Origin: Avena insularis
Taxonomy: Eukaryota; Streptophyta; Magnoliopsida; Poales; Poaceae
Length of the DNA stretch: 64,000 nt
Direction of reading: 5' to 3'
NCBI GenBank assembly: GCA_023614405.1
Contig: CM042684.1
Location: 470,279,650 to 470,343,649, forward strand
The notes beneath the pieces are model-generated. The model had not been told where the DNA came from. It saw nothing but the letters and a program-made list of their open reading frames with translations, and did not search any database. The position numbers and the translations under genes are program-made. This document shows, one piece after another, positions 47,855 to 59,455 of this stretch; within the stretch, counting starts at the first letter, position 1; every line of letters begins with the position of its first letter.

Positions 47855-48351
47855 CTAGCGAATCCTCCCAATCGTCAACTCCACCGCATCTCGGTCTTGT
47901 CGTCTAGCAACGGGTCTCCATGCCTGCATGAGAGAGGTCATTTTGTATAGAACGTTAGCCGGCTGGGTCACAAAGGTCCCCTAAAAATTTGTTCCTAGGG
48001 GTCCATAGGGACCAAAGCAGAGCCACACAGCAAAACCAGAGCACCCGCTTAGCCTGCCCCGACTAGGCTTGTATAAGTCTGAAACATCCGGGAAGGACTG
48101 TGGGTTCCATGCACAGGAGAGCAGTTCCCGAACTTCACTCCACATGAAAGCCGCTAGGGTGCAGGAGAAGAAAATGTGGTCCCCATCCTCATACTCCCCG
48201 CACAGTGCACAACAGCCATTGGACGGGACCTTTCTATGTTTGATATTAACGTTGGTCGGCAGTTTGTTGCGGGCAAGCTGCCAGAGGGAGATTCGGGTCT
48301 TCAGAGGCACCTGGATGAGCTAGATGTGGCTAAAGTGTTTCCTCGGGGTGC
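47855..48351 (-). pseudogene. LINE ORF2 C-terminal zf-RVT domain
   Basis: The minus-strand translation (48351 down to about 47981) contains PLKTRISLWQLARNKLPT, then CALCGEYEDGDHIFFSC (the Cys/His cluster of the zf-RVT domain) and CSGFAVWLCFG. It joins in sense across the solo LTR to 49912: the last codons there (YRKMCRGT) lead to PRKHFSHI here. One in-frame TAG after SHI and a stop after LGTNF are seen. Confidence 0.75.
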
Positions 48352-49911
48352 TGATGGCCCAAAATATATTGAGCTCGTTGGGGAACCCCAAGAGGAAGGT
48401 ATGATGAGCACAGCAACAAGTTTTCCCTCAGTTATGAAACCAAGGTTATCGAACTAGTAGGAGCAAGGAAACACCTCCAAGGTGTTGTTTCCAACATGGA
48501 ATCCTGCATAACACAACCACAGAACTTTGCCCCCAACTTACAGTGAGGTTGTCAATCTCACCGGTTTTGCTCAAAACAAAGGATTAAACGTATTGTGTGG
48601 AAGATAGTAATTGCTGCAGAAAGTAAACAGAAAACAGTAAATAGTAGATTGTAGATTGATGGTAAAAAAAAGGACCGGGGTCCATAGTTCACTAGTGGTG
48701 ATTCTCCTTAAGATAGATGACATGTTGGGTGAACAAATTACAGCGGGGCAATCGACAGACACCGAGAAAGCATACATGCATATACTAATCATCTTGAATC
48801 CTATGAGATTTGATTGGGCATTACAACATTATACATAGACCATAATACAACTACATCTATGACTAATAATCCACCTTCAGTTTATCATCCGAACCTCCTC
48901 TAGTATTAAGTTGCAAGCAACAGATAATTGCATTAAGCATTGCGTGTAAAGTAAACAATACGATTGTTCTATGAACAAAGGATTGTTGTTTTCTCCCTAG
49001 TAGCAACATCACATCTAGTACCTTAGAGATTTCTGTCACTTCCCCGGATTACTAGAGGCATGAACCCACTATCGAGCATAAATACTCCCTCTTGGAGTTG
49101 CTAGCATCTACTCGGCCAAGATAGCTACTAACAACAGAGAGCATGCAAGATCACAAATAATAAAGACATGATAGAATCAATAATCAATCTGAAATAGCAT
49201 CTCAATATCCATCGGATCTCCGCAAACACAACATGTATGATTACAAATAGATGATCTTGATCATGAACGGAGCTCACAAGATCTAAACATGATAGCACAA
49301 AGGAGAAGAACCAACCATCTAGCTACTACATGGACCTGTAGTCCAAGGATGAACTACTCACGCATCACACCAGAGGCAGTCATGGTGATGAAGAAGGCCT
49401 CCATGGTGAATTCTCCCCTGTGGCAGGGTGCCGAGAAGAGCTTCAGATCCCTCCCGATCTAGGGATGGAGATGACAACGACTACAAACTCTTTCATGGAA
49501 TTTTGATCGGATACTTAGGGTTTTTGTATCGGAGGCATCTTATAGGCGAAAGGGGAGGCCGAGGGGGTGCCCTAGGCAGCCACACCACCCCTGGCGTGGG
49601 TCAGGCCTAGCCACGCGGCCAGGTGGTGTGGCCAGCCTCTGGCCCCTCTCCGTCTCGTCTTCTGGCTACGTGTCCCCCTCGGTGAAATATTGACTTTGGC
49701 TTTTGTCTCGTCCAATTCCGAGAATATTCATTTTCTGACTTTCCTGGAACCAAAAACAGCAGAAAACAGGCAGCTGACACTGTGGTATCTTGTTAATAGG
49801 TTAGTCCAAGAAAATGTATAAAAATACTCCAAAGTGTGGACAAAACATAAGAAAGTAGATATAAAACAAGCATGAAACATCAAAAATTATAGATACGGTA
49901 GCAACGTATCA
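48352..49911 (-). repeat. Solo LTR of Gypsy family 2
   Basis: On plus it reads TGATGGCCCAAAATATATT...GCAACGTATCA, an inverted complete copy of the family 2 LTR (1560 bp). It is flanked by the perfect duplication GGTGC (48347-48351 and 49912-49916). No interior or second LTR is present, so it arose by LTR-LTR recombination. Confidence 0.9.
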
Positions 49912-50271
49912 GGTGCCCCTGCACATTTTTCGGTACAGGGACCGGACCGACAAGCGCCCCGACGCTTCAAGAGCCCAGCTGATCCGGACTTTCCCTTCCC
50001 CCAGCTACACGCTCTCCAGCTCCCTTAGCAGGTTGGTGCAGGCTACCCGGTCCAAGGTGTCTAGTGTGCACATCTGCGCCACCGACGCCTCCGGCTCCGC
50101 AGAGATTGCCCATAGGCCCGGGAATCTGGCCTAGAGGGGGGCCCGACCCCTGCCACCAGTCAAGCTAGAAAGAGGTAGACTTCGCATTGACCACCTCATG
50201 CCTCGCCCCTAGGCGAAACAAGTGTTTGACCTTATGTAAAGACTTCTAGAATGGCAACCCAGACGGGTGGT
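49912..50271 (-). pseudogene. LINE ORF2 segment upstream of zf-RVT
   Basis: The minus-strand translation gives FWKSLHKVKHLFRLGARHEV, SFWLDWWQGSGPL-like text and FPGLWAISAEPEASVAQ, then LSVRSLYRKMCRG, with frameshifts and stops. This is the conserved region after the RT domain of plant LINEs. The 5' part of this LINE should lie right of the window, beyond the Gypsy element that starts at 50272. Confidence 0.65.
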
Positions 50272-51658
50272 TGATGTCTACACACTTCTATTCTTGTAGA
50301 CAGTTGTTGGGCCTCCAAGTGCAGAGGTTTGTAGAACAGCAGCAAGTTTTCCCTTAAGTGGATCACCCAATGTTTATCGAACTCAGGGAGGAAGTGGTCA
50401 AAGGTATCCCCTCTCAAGCAACCCTGCAATCAAGATACAAGAAGTCTCTTGTGTCCCCAACACACCCAATACACTTGTCAGGTGTATAGGTGCACTAGTT
50501 CGGCGAAGAGATAGTAAAATACAAGTGGTATGGATAATTATAAGTGATAATGGTGATAGAGAATAGCTTGATGGCGAGGAAAAGACTAAAGTAAAACTGA
50601 AATAAAGAAGGAAGCAAGCAAACATGCAATAGATCTAATAGCAAACGGTGTTTTAGTGCTTAGAAACAAGGCCTAGGGATCATACTTTCACTAGTGAACA
50701 CTCATATAAATATATCATCTTCATGATACTACGCTGAACTACTCTTCGGTTGGACACTCTAATCCATCGTAGGGCTATAACAACACACCTCAAAGTAAGC
50801 CTTTCCCATCTAGATAACCCCACACTGTCACCTTGAGTACTAGACGAGTCCAACAAACACCACAATTTCATAAATACATCCAACTCCAAATATAACTCAT
50901 AACAAGTATTTGAAATCTCTAGCCTAAGTGCCACCATGGTGAGCACGCTGTCACTTTCACACACATGGGGAGAGCAGAGATCTATTAAAGCACTTGAGTA
51001 GCAAGGTAGATCTATAGATTACAAGCTCATGATCTCAATAAGATCATGCATAGAGAGAGAGAGATGAACACATAGCTACCGGTAGAACCCTTAGCCTCGA
51101 GAGAGAACTACTCCCTCCTCATCATGGGAATCAGCAATGGTGATGGAGATGGTGGTGGATATCGATGGAGATGGCTCTAGGGGCACTTCCCCATCCAGAA
51201 AGTGCCTAACAGAGACTTTCATCCCTAATCTCCACTTCGGTGGCGGGCGGGCCATGGAACTTTTCGTGGTCGAGGCGTGACAATTTAGGGTTTTGGCTTC
51301 GGAGGCTTTATAGGCCGAGGGCAGGTCGGTGGAGTGCCGGGGCCCACACCACCTGGTGGCGCTGGTAGGGCTAGCTACTGGGGTGTGGCCAGGCCTGCCC
51401 TCCTCCGTCTCGTATTCGCTCCATGAGTCTTCGTAAATAGGAACTTTGGCTTTTGTCCCGTCCAATTCGAGAATATTCATTTTCCGACTTCCCGAACCAA
51501 AAACAGCGTAAAACAGGCAACTGGCACTATGGCATCTTGTTAATAGGTTAGTCCAAGAAATCATATGAAAAGTACTCCAAAGTTGGAACAAAACACAAGA
51601 AAGTGGATAAAACCAAGCATGGAACATCAAAAATTATAGATACATTTGCAATGTATCA
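50272..51658 (-). repeat. 3' LTR of the minus-strand Gypsy family 1 element (1387 bp)
   Basis: On plus it starts TGATGTCTACAC and ends GCAATGTATCA. It includes a minus-strand TATA-like CTATAAA at about 51308-51314. The Copia element lies 3 bp from its border. Confidence 0.88.
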
Positions 51659-51660
51659 AC

Positions 51661-52767
51661 TGCTGGGTCCGCAGCATAGAAAACAAAAAAATTCCTACGG
51701 TGTGAACTACACGCCAAGATCTATCTACTAGGTACAAAGCAACGGGTGGACATACATCCAACGAGAACTTACCCTCGTAGACAACGAGCTTTGTTAACGA
51801 GTAGGAACTCGTGGTTGATGTAGTCGTACACTTGCCGATCTCAAGATCGTGAGGAAGTCCGAGCGCCGCAACTTAGCAGCGCATCCGCACTCGCACACAC
51901 GTTCAAGACACCGGACAACCTCCACCTCCTCGCTCCAACAATCCAGCGGAAGCAGCAACTCCTTCCAGACGTAATGCCACCGGGAACATGTATCTCGCAA
52001 ATCCGAGACCGTGGGGGAATAATTCTAGAGAGGGAGAGAGATCCTTCACAAGGAGGTGTGTAGATGAAGGAGGGAATGGGTGGCCTTTTATAGGAGGAGG
52101 GGGTGCCCCCTCTCTCCATGGCCGGAGCATGGGGGGGTGACCCCTCACCTTCCCCATTCATGTGGTGGTAACCCCTCCACATTAAAATGCCTCTTCATAT
52201 TCCCTTTTAAAGTCTCCACTTTAAATGCATTAAATTTCTCCAAATTTAATGCTCTCTCATTTAATAAAACTATTTTTATTAAATTTATTCAGAATTTTGT
52301 TAATTACTTTAATTAACAAATATTCACATATAGCCCCTTGCAATATTTCAATATCACATGCAGAACCACCTTCTGCAATATTTCAATACTCTTCCGGTGT
52401 TAGCAATTAACATGATCTCATGGTCTAAGGATAAAGATTACTTCGTATGATGTTATAGCAATATAAACATAATGACTTTGATCGTAATGCTATACTTCGG
52501 ATGAATGTTCATCACATCATTCCACCAATGGTGTGACCTTGTTATTAACAACATCCAATGTCCATGATCAGGAAACCTTGATCATCTTGTTAATCAACAA
52601 GCTAGTCTATAAGAGAGGCATGACTAGGAACCCTTTTTGTTTATTAAACACACATGTATTGATGTTTCCGAATCAATACATTTCTAGCATGTAAAATAAA
52701 CATCTATCATATATAAGGAATATATAATAACAACTTTATTATTGCCTCTCAGGGCATATTTCCTTCA
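51661..52767 (-). repeat. 3' LTR of minus-strand Copia, internally deleted (1107 bp)
   Basis: Lacks about 540 bp that is present in the 5' LTR (about 58513-59070) and in the LTRs of the sister element. The deletion point is at about 52380-52388 and is filled with ATTTCAA-like bases. Confidence 0.88.
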
Positions 52768-52800
52768 GTCTCCCACTTGCACTAGAGACAATAATCTAGT

Positions 52801-53372
52801 TCACATAGTGATAAATCTAACACCCATGGAGTTCTGGTGTTGATCATGTTTTGCCCTCGGGAGAACTTTAGTCAACGGATCTGCTACATTCAGGTCCGTG
52901 TGTACTTTACAAATCTTTATATCTCCATCGTTGACATGCTCGCGGATGGAGTGAAACCGGCGCTTAATATGTTTGGAATTCTTGTGAGACCTTGGTTCCT
53001 TTGCGTTGGCTATGGCTCCATTGTTGTCACAATAGATCACCATCGGGTCCAACACACTAGGAACCACACCCAGTTTTGGAATGAACTCTTTCATCCAAAT
53101 CGCTTCTCGCTACCGCTCAAGCAAAGAACATATTCCGCCTCCGTTGTTGATCCAGCCACCATAGGTTGTTTGGAATTCCTCCAACTAACTGCTACTCCGT
53201 TCAAGAGAAATACGTATTTGGATTGAGAATTAGAGTCATCCGGATCGGTGTCAAATCTAGCATCGGCATAACACTTAGCGACTAGCTCTTCTTCACCTCC
53301 GTATATGAGAAACATATCCTTAGTTCTTCTCAAGTACTTGAGGATGTTCTTTACCGCTATCCAAAGGTTCAA
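52801..53372 (-). pseudogene. Copia RNase H domain, two frames
   Basis: 53372-53091 has ILKYLRRTKDMFLIYGG, AGSTTEAEYV and SWRNSKQ. 53094-52801 continues in another frame with IYCDNNGAIANAKEP, HIKRRFHSIREHV and VADPLTKVLP. These are the standard Copia RNase H motifs (AEY, DN, KHI). A frameshift near 53092 splits them. Confidence 0.85.
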
Positions 53373-54250
53373 CTCGGATCAGATTGGTACCTACTAGTCA
53401 AACTAATAGCATGTGCCACATCCGGTCTTGTACATAGCATGGCATACATAATAGAGCCTATGGCCGAGGCATAGGGGATCTTATCCATCATCTCTCTTTC
53501 TTCCGCCGTAGCCGGACTTTGAGTCTTACTCAATGTCTTGCCTTGCAACATAGGTAAGAACCCCTTCTTACTTTCATCCATATTAAACTTCTTTAATATC
53601 TTATCAAGGTATGTACTCTGCGATAACCCAATTAGGCGCCTTGATCTATCTCTATAGATTTTAATGCCTAATATATATGACGCTTCACCAAGGTCTTTCA
53701 TCGAAAATTTGCTGTTTAGATAACTTTTAACACTGTTTAAAAGATCTATATCATTTCCAATCAATAATATGTCATCCACATATAATATCAGAAATGCCAC
53801 ATTGCTCCCACTCACTTTCTTGTAAATACAAGCCTCTCCATAAGTTTGGACAAATCCAAACTCTTTGATCACCTCATCAAAGCGGAGATTCCAACTTCGT
53901 GATGCTTGCTTTAGTCCATAGATGGATCGCTGAAGTTTGCACACCTTATTATCATCCTTAGGATCGATAAAACCCTTAGGTTGTATCATATACAACTCTT
54001 CTTCAATCTTACCATTGAGGAACGCAGTTTTGACATCCATCTGCCATATTTCATAATCGAAATATGCAGCAATTGCTAACATAATCCTAACCGATTTAAG
54101 CATCGCTACGGGAGAGAATGTCTCATCATAGTCAACTCCTTGAATTTGTCGAAACCCCTTTGCGACAAGTCGAGCCTTATAGATGGTCACATTACCATAA
54201 GCATCAGTTTTCCTTTTGAAAATCCATTTATTCTCAACGGCCTTTTAGTC
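53369..54250 (-). pseudogene. Copia reverse transcriptase domain (RVT_2)
   Basis: The open part (54190-53369, 273 codons) has ARLVAKGFRQIQGVDYDETF, MDVKTAFLNG, YGLKQASRSW, the catalytic LYVDDILLIGND and YLGxI-like SYILGIKIYRD. A frameshift at its end leads to the RNase H frame. The RT core itself looks intact over this stretch, while the polyprotein is not. Confidence 0.88.
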
Positions 54251-55240
54251 ATGAGGTAAGTCCACCAAGTTCCAAACTTGGTTCTCGTACATGGATTCCA
54301 TCTCGGATTTCATGGCTTCTAGCCATTTGTTGGAATCCGGGCTCATCATCGCTTCTTCATACGTCGCAGGGTCATCCATTTCATCAACCATGAAATTCAC
54401 AACAGATTGCCGCAGATGCAGTCAGAGCTGCACGTGTCCTGCTTGACCTGCGAGGTTTGGTAGTGTCCTCTTTCGGAGTTTCATGATCATTATCATTAGC
54501 TCTCTCTTCATCAGGTGAAGTCAACTCTGAAACAACTTCCGGTGCTGCGCCACTTGCCATTCCATGAAGAGAAGGTTCAATAACCTCTTCGAGTTCTACC
54601 TTCCGACTACTCACACCTTTCCGAGAAACTCCTTTTCAAGAAAGGATCCATTCTTGGCAACAAAAACCTTGCCCTCGGATCTGTGATAGAAGGTATACCC
54701 AATTGTTTCCTTAGGGTATCCTATGAAGACGCATTTTTCCGCTTTGGGTTCGAGTTTATCCGGTTGAAGTTTCTTCACATAAACATCGCATCCCCAAACC
54801 TTAAGAAAAGCATCTTAGGTTTGTTTCCAAACCATAAATCATACGGTGTCGTTTCAACGGATTTAAATGGTGCCCGATTTAAAGTGAATGCAGCTGTTTC
54901 CAGTGCATGACCCCAAAATGACAGAGGTAAGTCAGAGACATCATAGATCGAACCATATCCAATAAGGTACGACATTTACATTCACACACCATTACGTTGT
55001 GGTGTTTCAAAGGCGTGAGTTGTGAAACTATTCCACACTCTTTCATGTGTGCTAAACTTGTAACTTAGATACTCTCCTCCATGGTCGCATCAGAGAAACT
55101 TGATCTTTCTATTACGATGATTTTCCACTTCATTCTGAAATTCCTTGAACTTTTCAAAAGTTTCAGACTTGTGTTTCATCAAATAGATATACCCATATCT
55201 ACTCAAATCATCCGTGAAAGTAACAAAATAACGATATCCA
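54251..55240 (-). pseudogene. Copia integrase core and C-terminal region, degraded
   Basis: Pieces on the minus strand include SFWGHALETAAFTLNRAPFK and TPYDLWFGNKP (54975-54775), typical of the integrase core end. The acidic, Ser-rich linker (54614-54384, with KPRRSSRTR) precedes RT in this family. Several stops and shifts are present. Confidence 0.75.
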
Positions 55241-55242
55241 CC

Positions 55243-55935
55243 TCACGCCGACACACTCATTGGTTCACACACATCAGTATGTATGATTTCCAATAGATCT
55301 GTCGCCCGTTCCATTGAACTGGAAAACGGCGTTCTAGTCATCTTGCCCATAAGGCATGGCTCACATGTATCAAATGATTCAAAATCAAGTGATTCCAAAA
55401 GTCCATCAGAATGGAGTTTCTTCATGCGTTTAACGCCAATATGACCTATACGGCAGTGCCACATATATGTAGACATATCATCATCAAGTTTAATCTTTTT
55501 AGCATTAACATTATGAATGTGCGTAATATTACTATCGAGATCCAATAGAAATAAACCATTCAACATAGGTGCATGACCATAAAATATATCATTCTTATAA
55601 ATCGAACAACCATTGTTCTCAGATTTAAAGGAATGACCACTTTGCATCAAACACGATCTAGATACAATGTTCATGCTCAGTGCAGGCACCAAATAACAAT
55701 TATTTAGGTTTATAACTAATCCCGATGGCAAATGGAGAGGTAGCATCCCGACGGCGATCACATCAACTCTTGATCCATTGCCGACCCGCATCCTGACCTC
55801 ATCCCTTGCTAGTTGTCGCTTTTTCCCTAGCCCCTGAACTGAGTTACATATATTAGCAACCAATCCAGTCTCAAATACCTAGGTGCTACTGCGAGTACTA
55901 GTCAAGTACACATCAATAACATGTATATCACATAT
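55243..55935 (-). pseudogene. Copia protease remnant and GAG-pre-integrase domain
   Basis: The 206-codon frame (55863-55243) has LVINLNNCYLVPALSMNIVS, then YMWHCRIGHIGVKRMKKL (the HxxxC-bearing GAG-pre-integrase/zinc region), CEPCLMGKMTRTPF and LLEIIHTDVCEPMS at the start of integrase. Upstream, the protease motif reads FETG where DTG or DSG is expected, next to a stop at about 55880. Confidence 0.8.
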
Positions 55936-55949
55936 ACCTTTGTTTGCCT

Positions 55950-56750
55950 TGCTGGACTTCTTGTCCGCCAAATACTTGGGGCGCTTATGCCCAATGGCTG
56001 GCCCCTTGCAATAGTAGCACTCGGTGTCGACTTAGGGCCAGCCCGGTTTTTTCGCGCGTGGCAACAGACTTGACACCCTTCTTTACCTTGTGCTTGCCTT
56101 TCTTGTCCTTCTTGAAACCGGTGGTCCTATTGATCATCAACACTTGATGTTCTTTCCTAATCTCCACTTCTGCAGTCTTAAGCATTGAAGAAGCTCGGGA
56201 AGGGACTTCTTCATGCCCTGCATATTATAGTTCATCACGAAGCTCTTGTAGCTAGGTGGCAGAGATTGGAGAACATGATGTATGCCTAAGTCAATGGGAA
56301 TCGTTATTCCCAAGGACACAAGCTTATCGGCGTACCTAGACATTTTGAGTACGTGCTCACTAACGGAGCTGTTTTCCTCCATCATGCAGCTAAAGAACTT
56401 TTCTGTAGCATTATAACTCTCTACGGCAGCATGGGTATCGAAAATCATTTTCAATTCTCCCATGGTATCAAAGGCATTACCATTTTCAAAACTCTTTCGA
56501 AGTTCTGGCTCTAGCCCATACAGTATGCCGTAATGAACTAAGTTGTGGTCCTCCTGACGAGTCACATAGACATTCTTTTCCTCGTCAGGGGCATCAGGAG
56601 CTGGTGGGGGGCCTAGCGGTGCATCTAGCACATATTGCTTTTAGCAAGAAGGAGGAGAATCCTCAAATTCATAGCCCTTGGTGAAGTTGCTACCATTCGC
56701 AGAAGTTTCTCTTTCTCCATGAACACATTAAAATTAAAAGGTGGTGCCAT
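55950..56750 (-). pseudogene. Copia gag, broken
   Basis: The start is MAPPFNFNVFMEKEKL at 56750, followed by a frameshift. The main open frame (56631-56137) has NVYVTRQEDHNLVHYGILYG and ESYNATEKFFSCMMEENSSV, then LQSLPPSYKSFVMNYN, the capsid-like region of BARE/Angela-type gag. A damaged zinc knuckle (CYYCKGPAIGHKRPKY) is at about 56010-55960. Confidence 0.8.
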
Positions 56751-57804
56751 CTACAATGTAATTTGTAAAGTTTATTTAGACTAAGTTTATGATAGATTGA
56801 GTTCAACTAATCCAAATTACTAATGAACTCCCACTCAAGAACGACATCCCTCGTGTCCTTTTGGTGATTACATGAACCAAATCCACTATACCAAGTCCGA
56901 TCATCACGTGAGTTGATATAGCTTCAAAGGCGAGCATCTATATGGGCATCATATCAACCATATGACTCATGCTTAACCTTTCGGTCCGTGTTCCGAGGCC
57001 ATGTTCCGTACATGCTAGGCTGCCAAGTAAGAACCTTAGTATTCAAGGTGTAAACTGTCTTACACCTGCTCCTATGAAAGCGTAGATTCGAGTACACCCG
57101 ATCATCACGTGATGTCTCAAACACGATCCATAGAACGGTGCATACTCAAGGAAGAACACATTTTTATCTTGATATCTAAAGAGGGATCATCTTATAATGC
57201 TATCAAACGCCTAAACTAGCAAAGATAAGATGCTAACATCTAATGTGTAAAGTGAGATGATATGGTCCATGCATTTGATCTCTATCACTTGCATCATGGT
57301 ATGATCTTTATCATTCCTTTGTGTGTAAGGCCAAGGTCTATGGAACTTACACGTTGAGTGTGTTGTAAGAGTATCCACCATACATCTACTTACAATAATA
57401 CCATATCAACACACTAGCCCAGCAACGATCTAAACTAGAGGCCTCTAATTTATCAATTGCAAGTTTTACGTGGCTTAGGGATTTCGGAGATAGAACCGTT
57501 CTTACCTACGAACATGAACCACAACGAGGATAACTAAGTTATTAGCAACTCGTTGTAAATCAGATATTGACTATAGTAGGAGAGACAGACACCCGCCAGC
57601 CACTTATGCAAAACAAGTTGCATGTCACCATGGAACCGGTCTCATGTACGATGACATGTAAGGTTGGTCCGGCCGCTTCATCCCACTATGCCACCAATAT
57701 CCAAAATACATAGAAGATGCAATAACATGATCATCATTGCCCACATATCAACCATATAGGTACTACCCGCTAAGCACCTACGCATAGATCAGGCTCGATA
57801 CCAC
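56751..57804 (-). other. Copia leader between 5' LTR and gag
   Basis: About 1 kb without a gene. It matches the leader at 20121-21140 in the plus-strand element (shared CACGTGATGATCGG and AGTGGGAGTTCA-type text). Confidence 0.6.
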
Positions 57805-59450
57805 CAAGGTCCGCAAAGATAGAAAACAAAAAATTTCCTACGGTGTGAACTACACGCCAAGATCTATCTACTAGGTACAAAGCAACGGGTGGACATACAT
57901 CCAACCAGAACTTACCCTCGTAGACAACGAGCTTTGTTAACGAGTAGGAACTCGTGGTTGATGTAGTCATACACTTGCCGATCTCAAGATCATGAGGAAG
58001 TCCGAGCGCCGCAACTTAGCAGCGCATCCGCACTCGCACACACGTTCAAGCCACCGGACAACCTCCACCTCGCCCAGCGATCCAAATGGAAGCAGCAACT
58101 CCTTCCAGACGAAATGCCACCGGGAACATGTATCTCGCTAATCCAAGACCATGGGGGAATAATTCTAGAGGGGGAGAGAGATCCTTCACAAGGAGGTGTG
58201 TGGATGAAGGAGGGAATGGGTGGCCTTTTATAGGAGGAGGGGGGTGCCCCCTCTCCATGGTCGGCATGGGGGTGACCCCTCACCTCCCCATTCATGTGGT
58301 GGTAACCCCTCCACATTAAAATGCCTCTTCATATTCCCTTTTAAAGTCTCCACTTTAAATGCATTAAATTTCTCCAAATTTAATGCTCTCTCATTTAATA
58401 AAACTCTTTTATTAAATTTATTCAGAATTTTGTTAATTACTTTAATTAACAAACATTCACATATAGCCCCTTGCAATATTTCAATATCACATGCAGAACC
58501 ACCTTCTGCAATTTCACCCGAAACAATTTCCGGTTTCTATTGAAACAATTCCTGCGCTTTGCAATTCTTTCGTCTGAAACATATGTGCTCCAAAATGGTG
58601 TCCGGTAACTCTTAAGTGTGCCACCCTACGGTTCGCGAATAATGCAGACATGATCGAGACCCTTCTCTGATCAATAATCAGCAGCGGGACTTGGAGATCC
58701 GTACTGACTCCTACACATTCAACGATGACTCCTGTGATCGTGATAACCTTTAACGCTTGTAACTAAATCCCTTTGTCTCTCGATATATTACATGTCCGAG
58801 ATTCGATCATCGGTATCTCCATACCTAGTTTGATCTCGTTACCGACATGCACTATTTTCTCGTTCCCGTGATATAACATTCTAGTGATCACATCACTTGC
58901 TTGCAAGCTATCCTAATGTGATATCACCGAGAGGGCCCAGAGTATATCTATCCGTCATCTGGATTGACAAATTCCACTCTTGATCCATGAGCCTCAACAT
59001 AACACCTTCGTAGTACTGAACCCATCTTTATAGTCACCCTGTTACGGTGTGACGTTTGATGTTATCAAGATACTCTTCCGGTGTTAGCAATTAACATGAT
59101 CTCATGGTCTAAGGATAAAGATTACTTCGTATGATGTTATAGCAATATAAACATAATGACTTGATCATAATGCTATGCTTCGGATGAATGTTCATCACAT
59201 CATTCCACCAATGGTATGACCTTGTTATTAACAACATCCAATGTCCATGATCAAGAAACCTTGATCATCCTGTTAATCAACAAGCTAGTCTATAAGAGAG
59301 GCATGACTAGGAACCCTTTTTGTTTATTAAACACACATGTATTGATGTTTCCGAATCAATATATTTTTAGCATGTAAAATAAACATCTATCATATATAAG
59401 GAATATATAATAACAACTTTATTATTGCCTCTCAGGGCATATTTCCTTCA
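57805..59450 (-). repeat. 5' LTR of minus-strand Copia (about 1646 bp)
   Basis: On plus it ends ATTTCCTTCA at 59450. The inner end is altered (GGTCCGC preceded by ACCAA instead of TGCTG), so 57805 is approximate. The TATA box lies at 58224-58232 on the minus strand. Confidence 0.85.
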
Positions 59451-59455
59451 TCAAC

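Larger units (their letters stand above)
51661..59450 (-). mobile_element. Copia LTR retrotransposon, recognisable gag-pol, broken
   Basis: LTRs at 51661-52767 (3') and about 57805-59450 (5') are flanked by the perfect duplication TCAAC (51656-51660 and 59451-59455). All Copia domains are present in order on the minus strand (gag, protease, integrase, RT, RNase H), but in several frames. It is the same LTR family as the plus-strand element at 18444. The tRNA-Met type PBS (TGGTATCGAGC) is at about 57793-57803 and the polypurine tract at 52768-52785. Confidence 0.92.
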
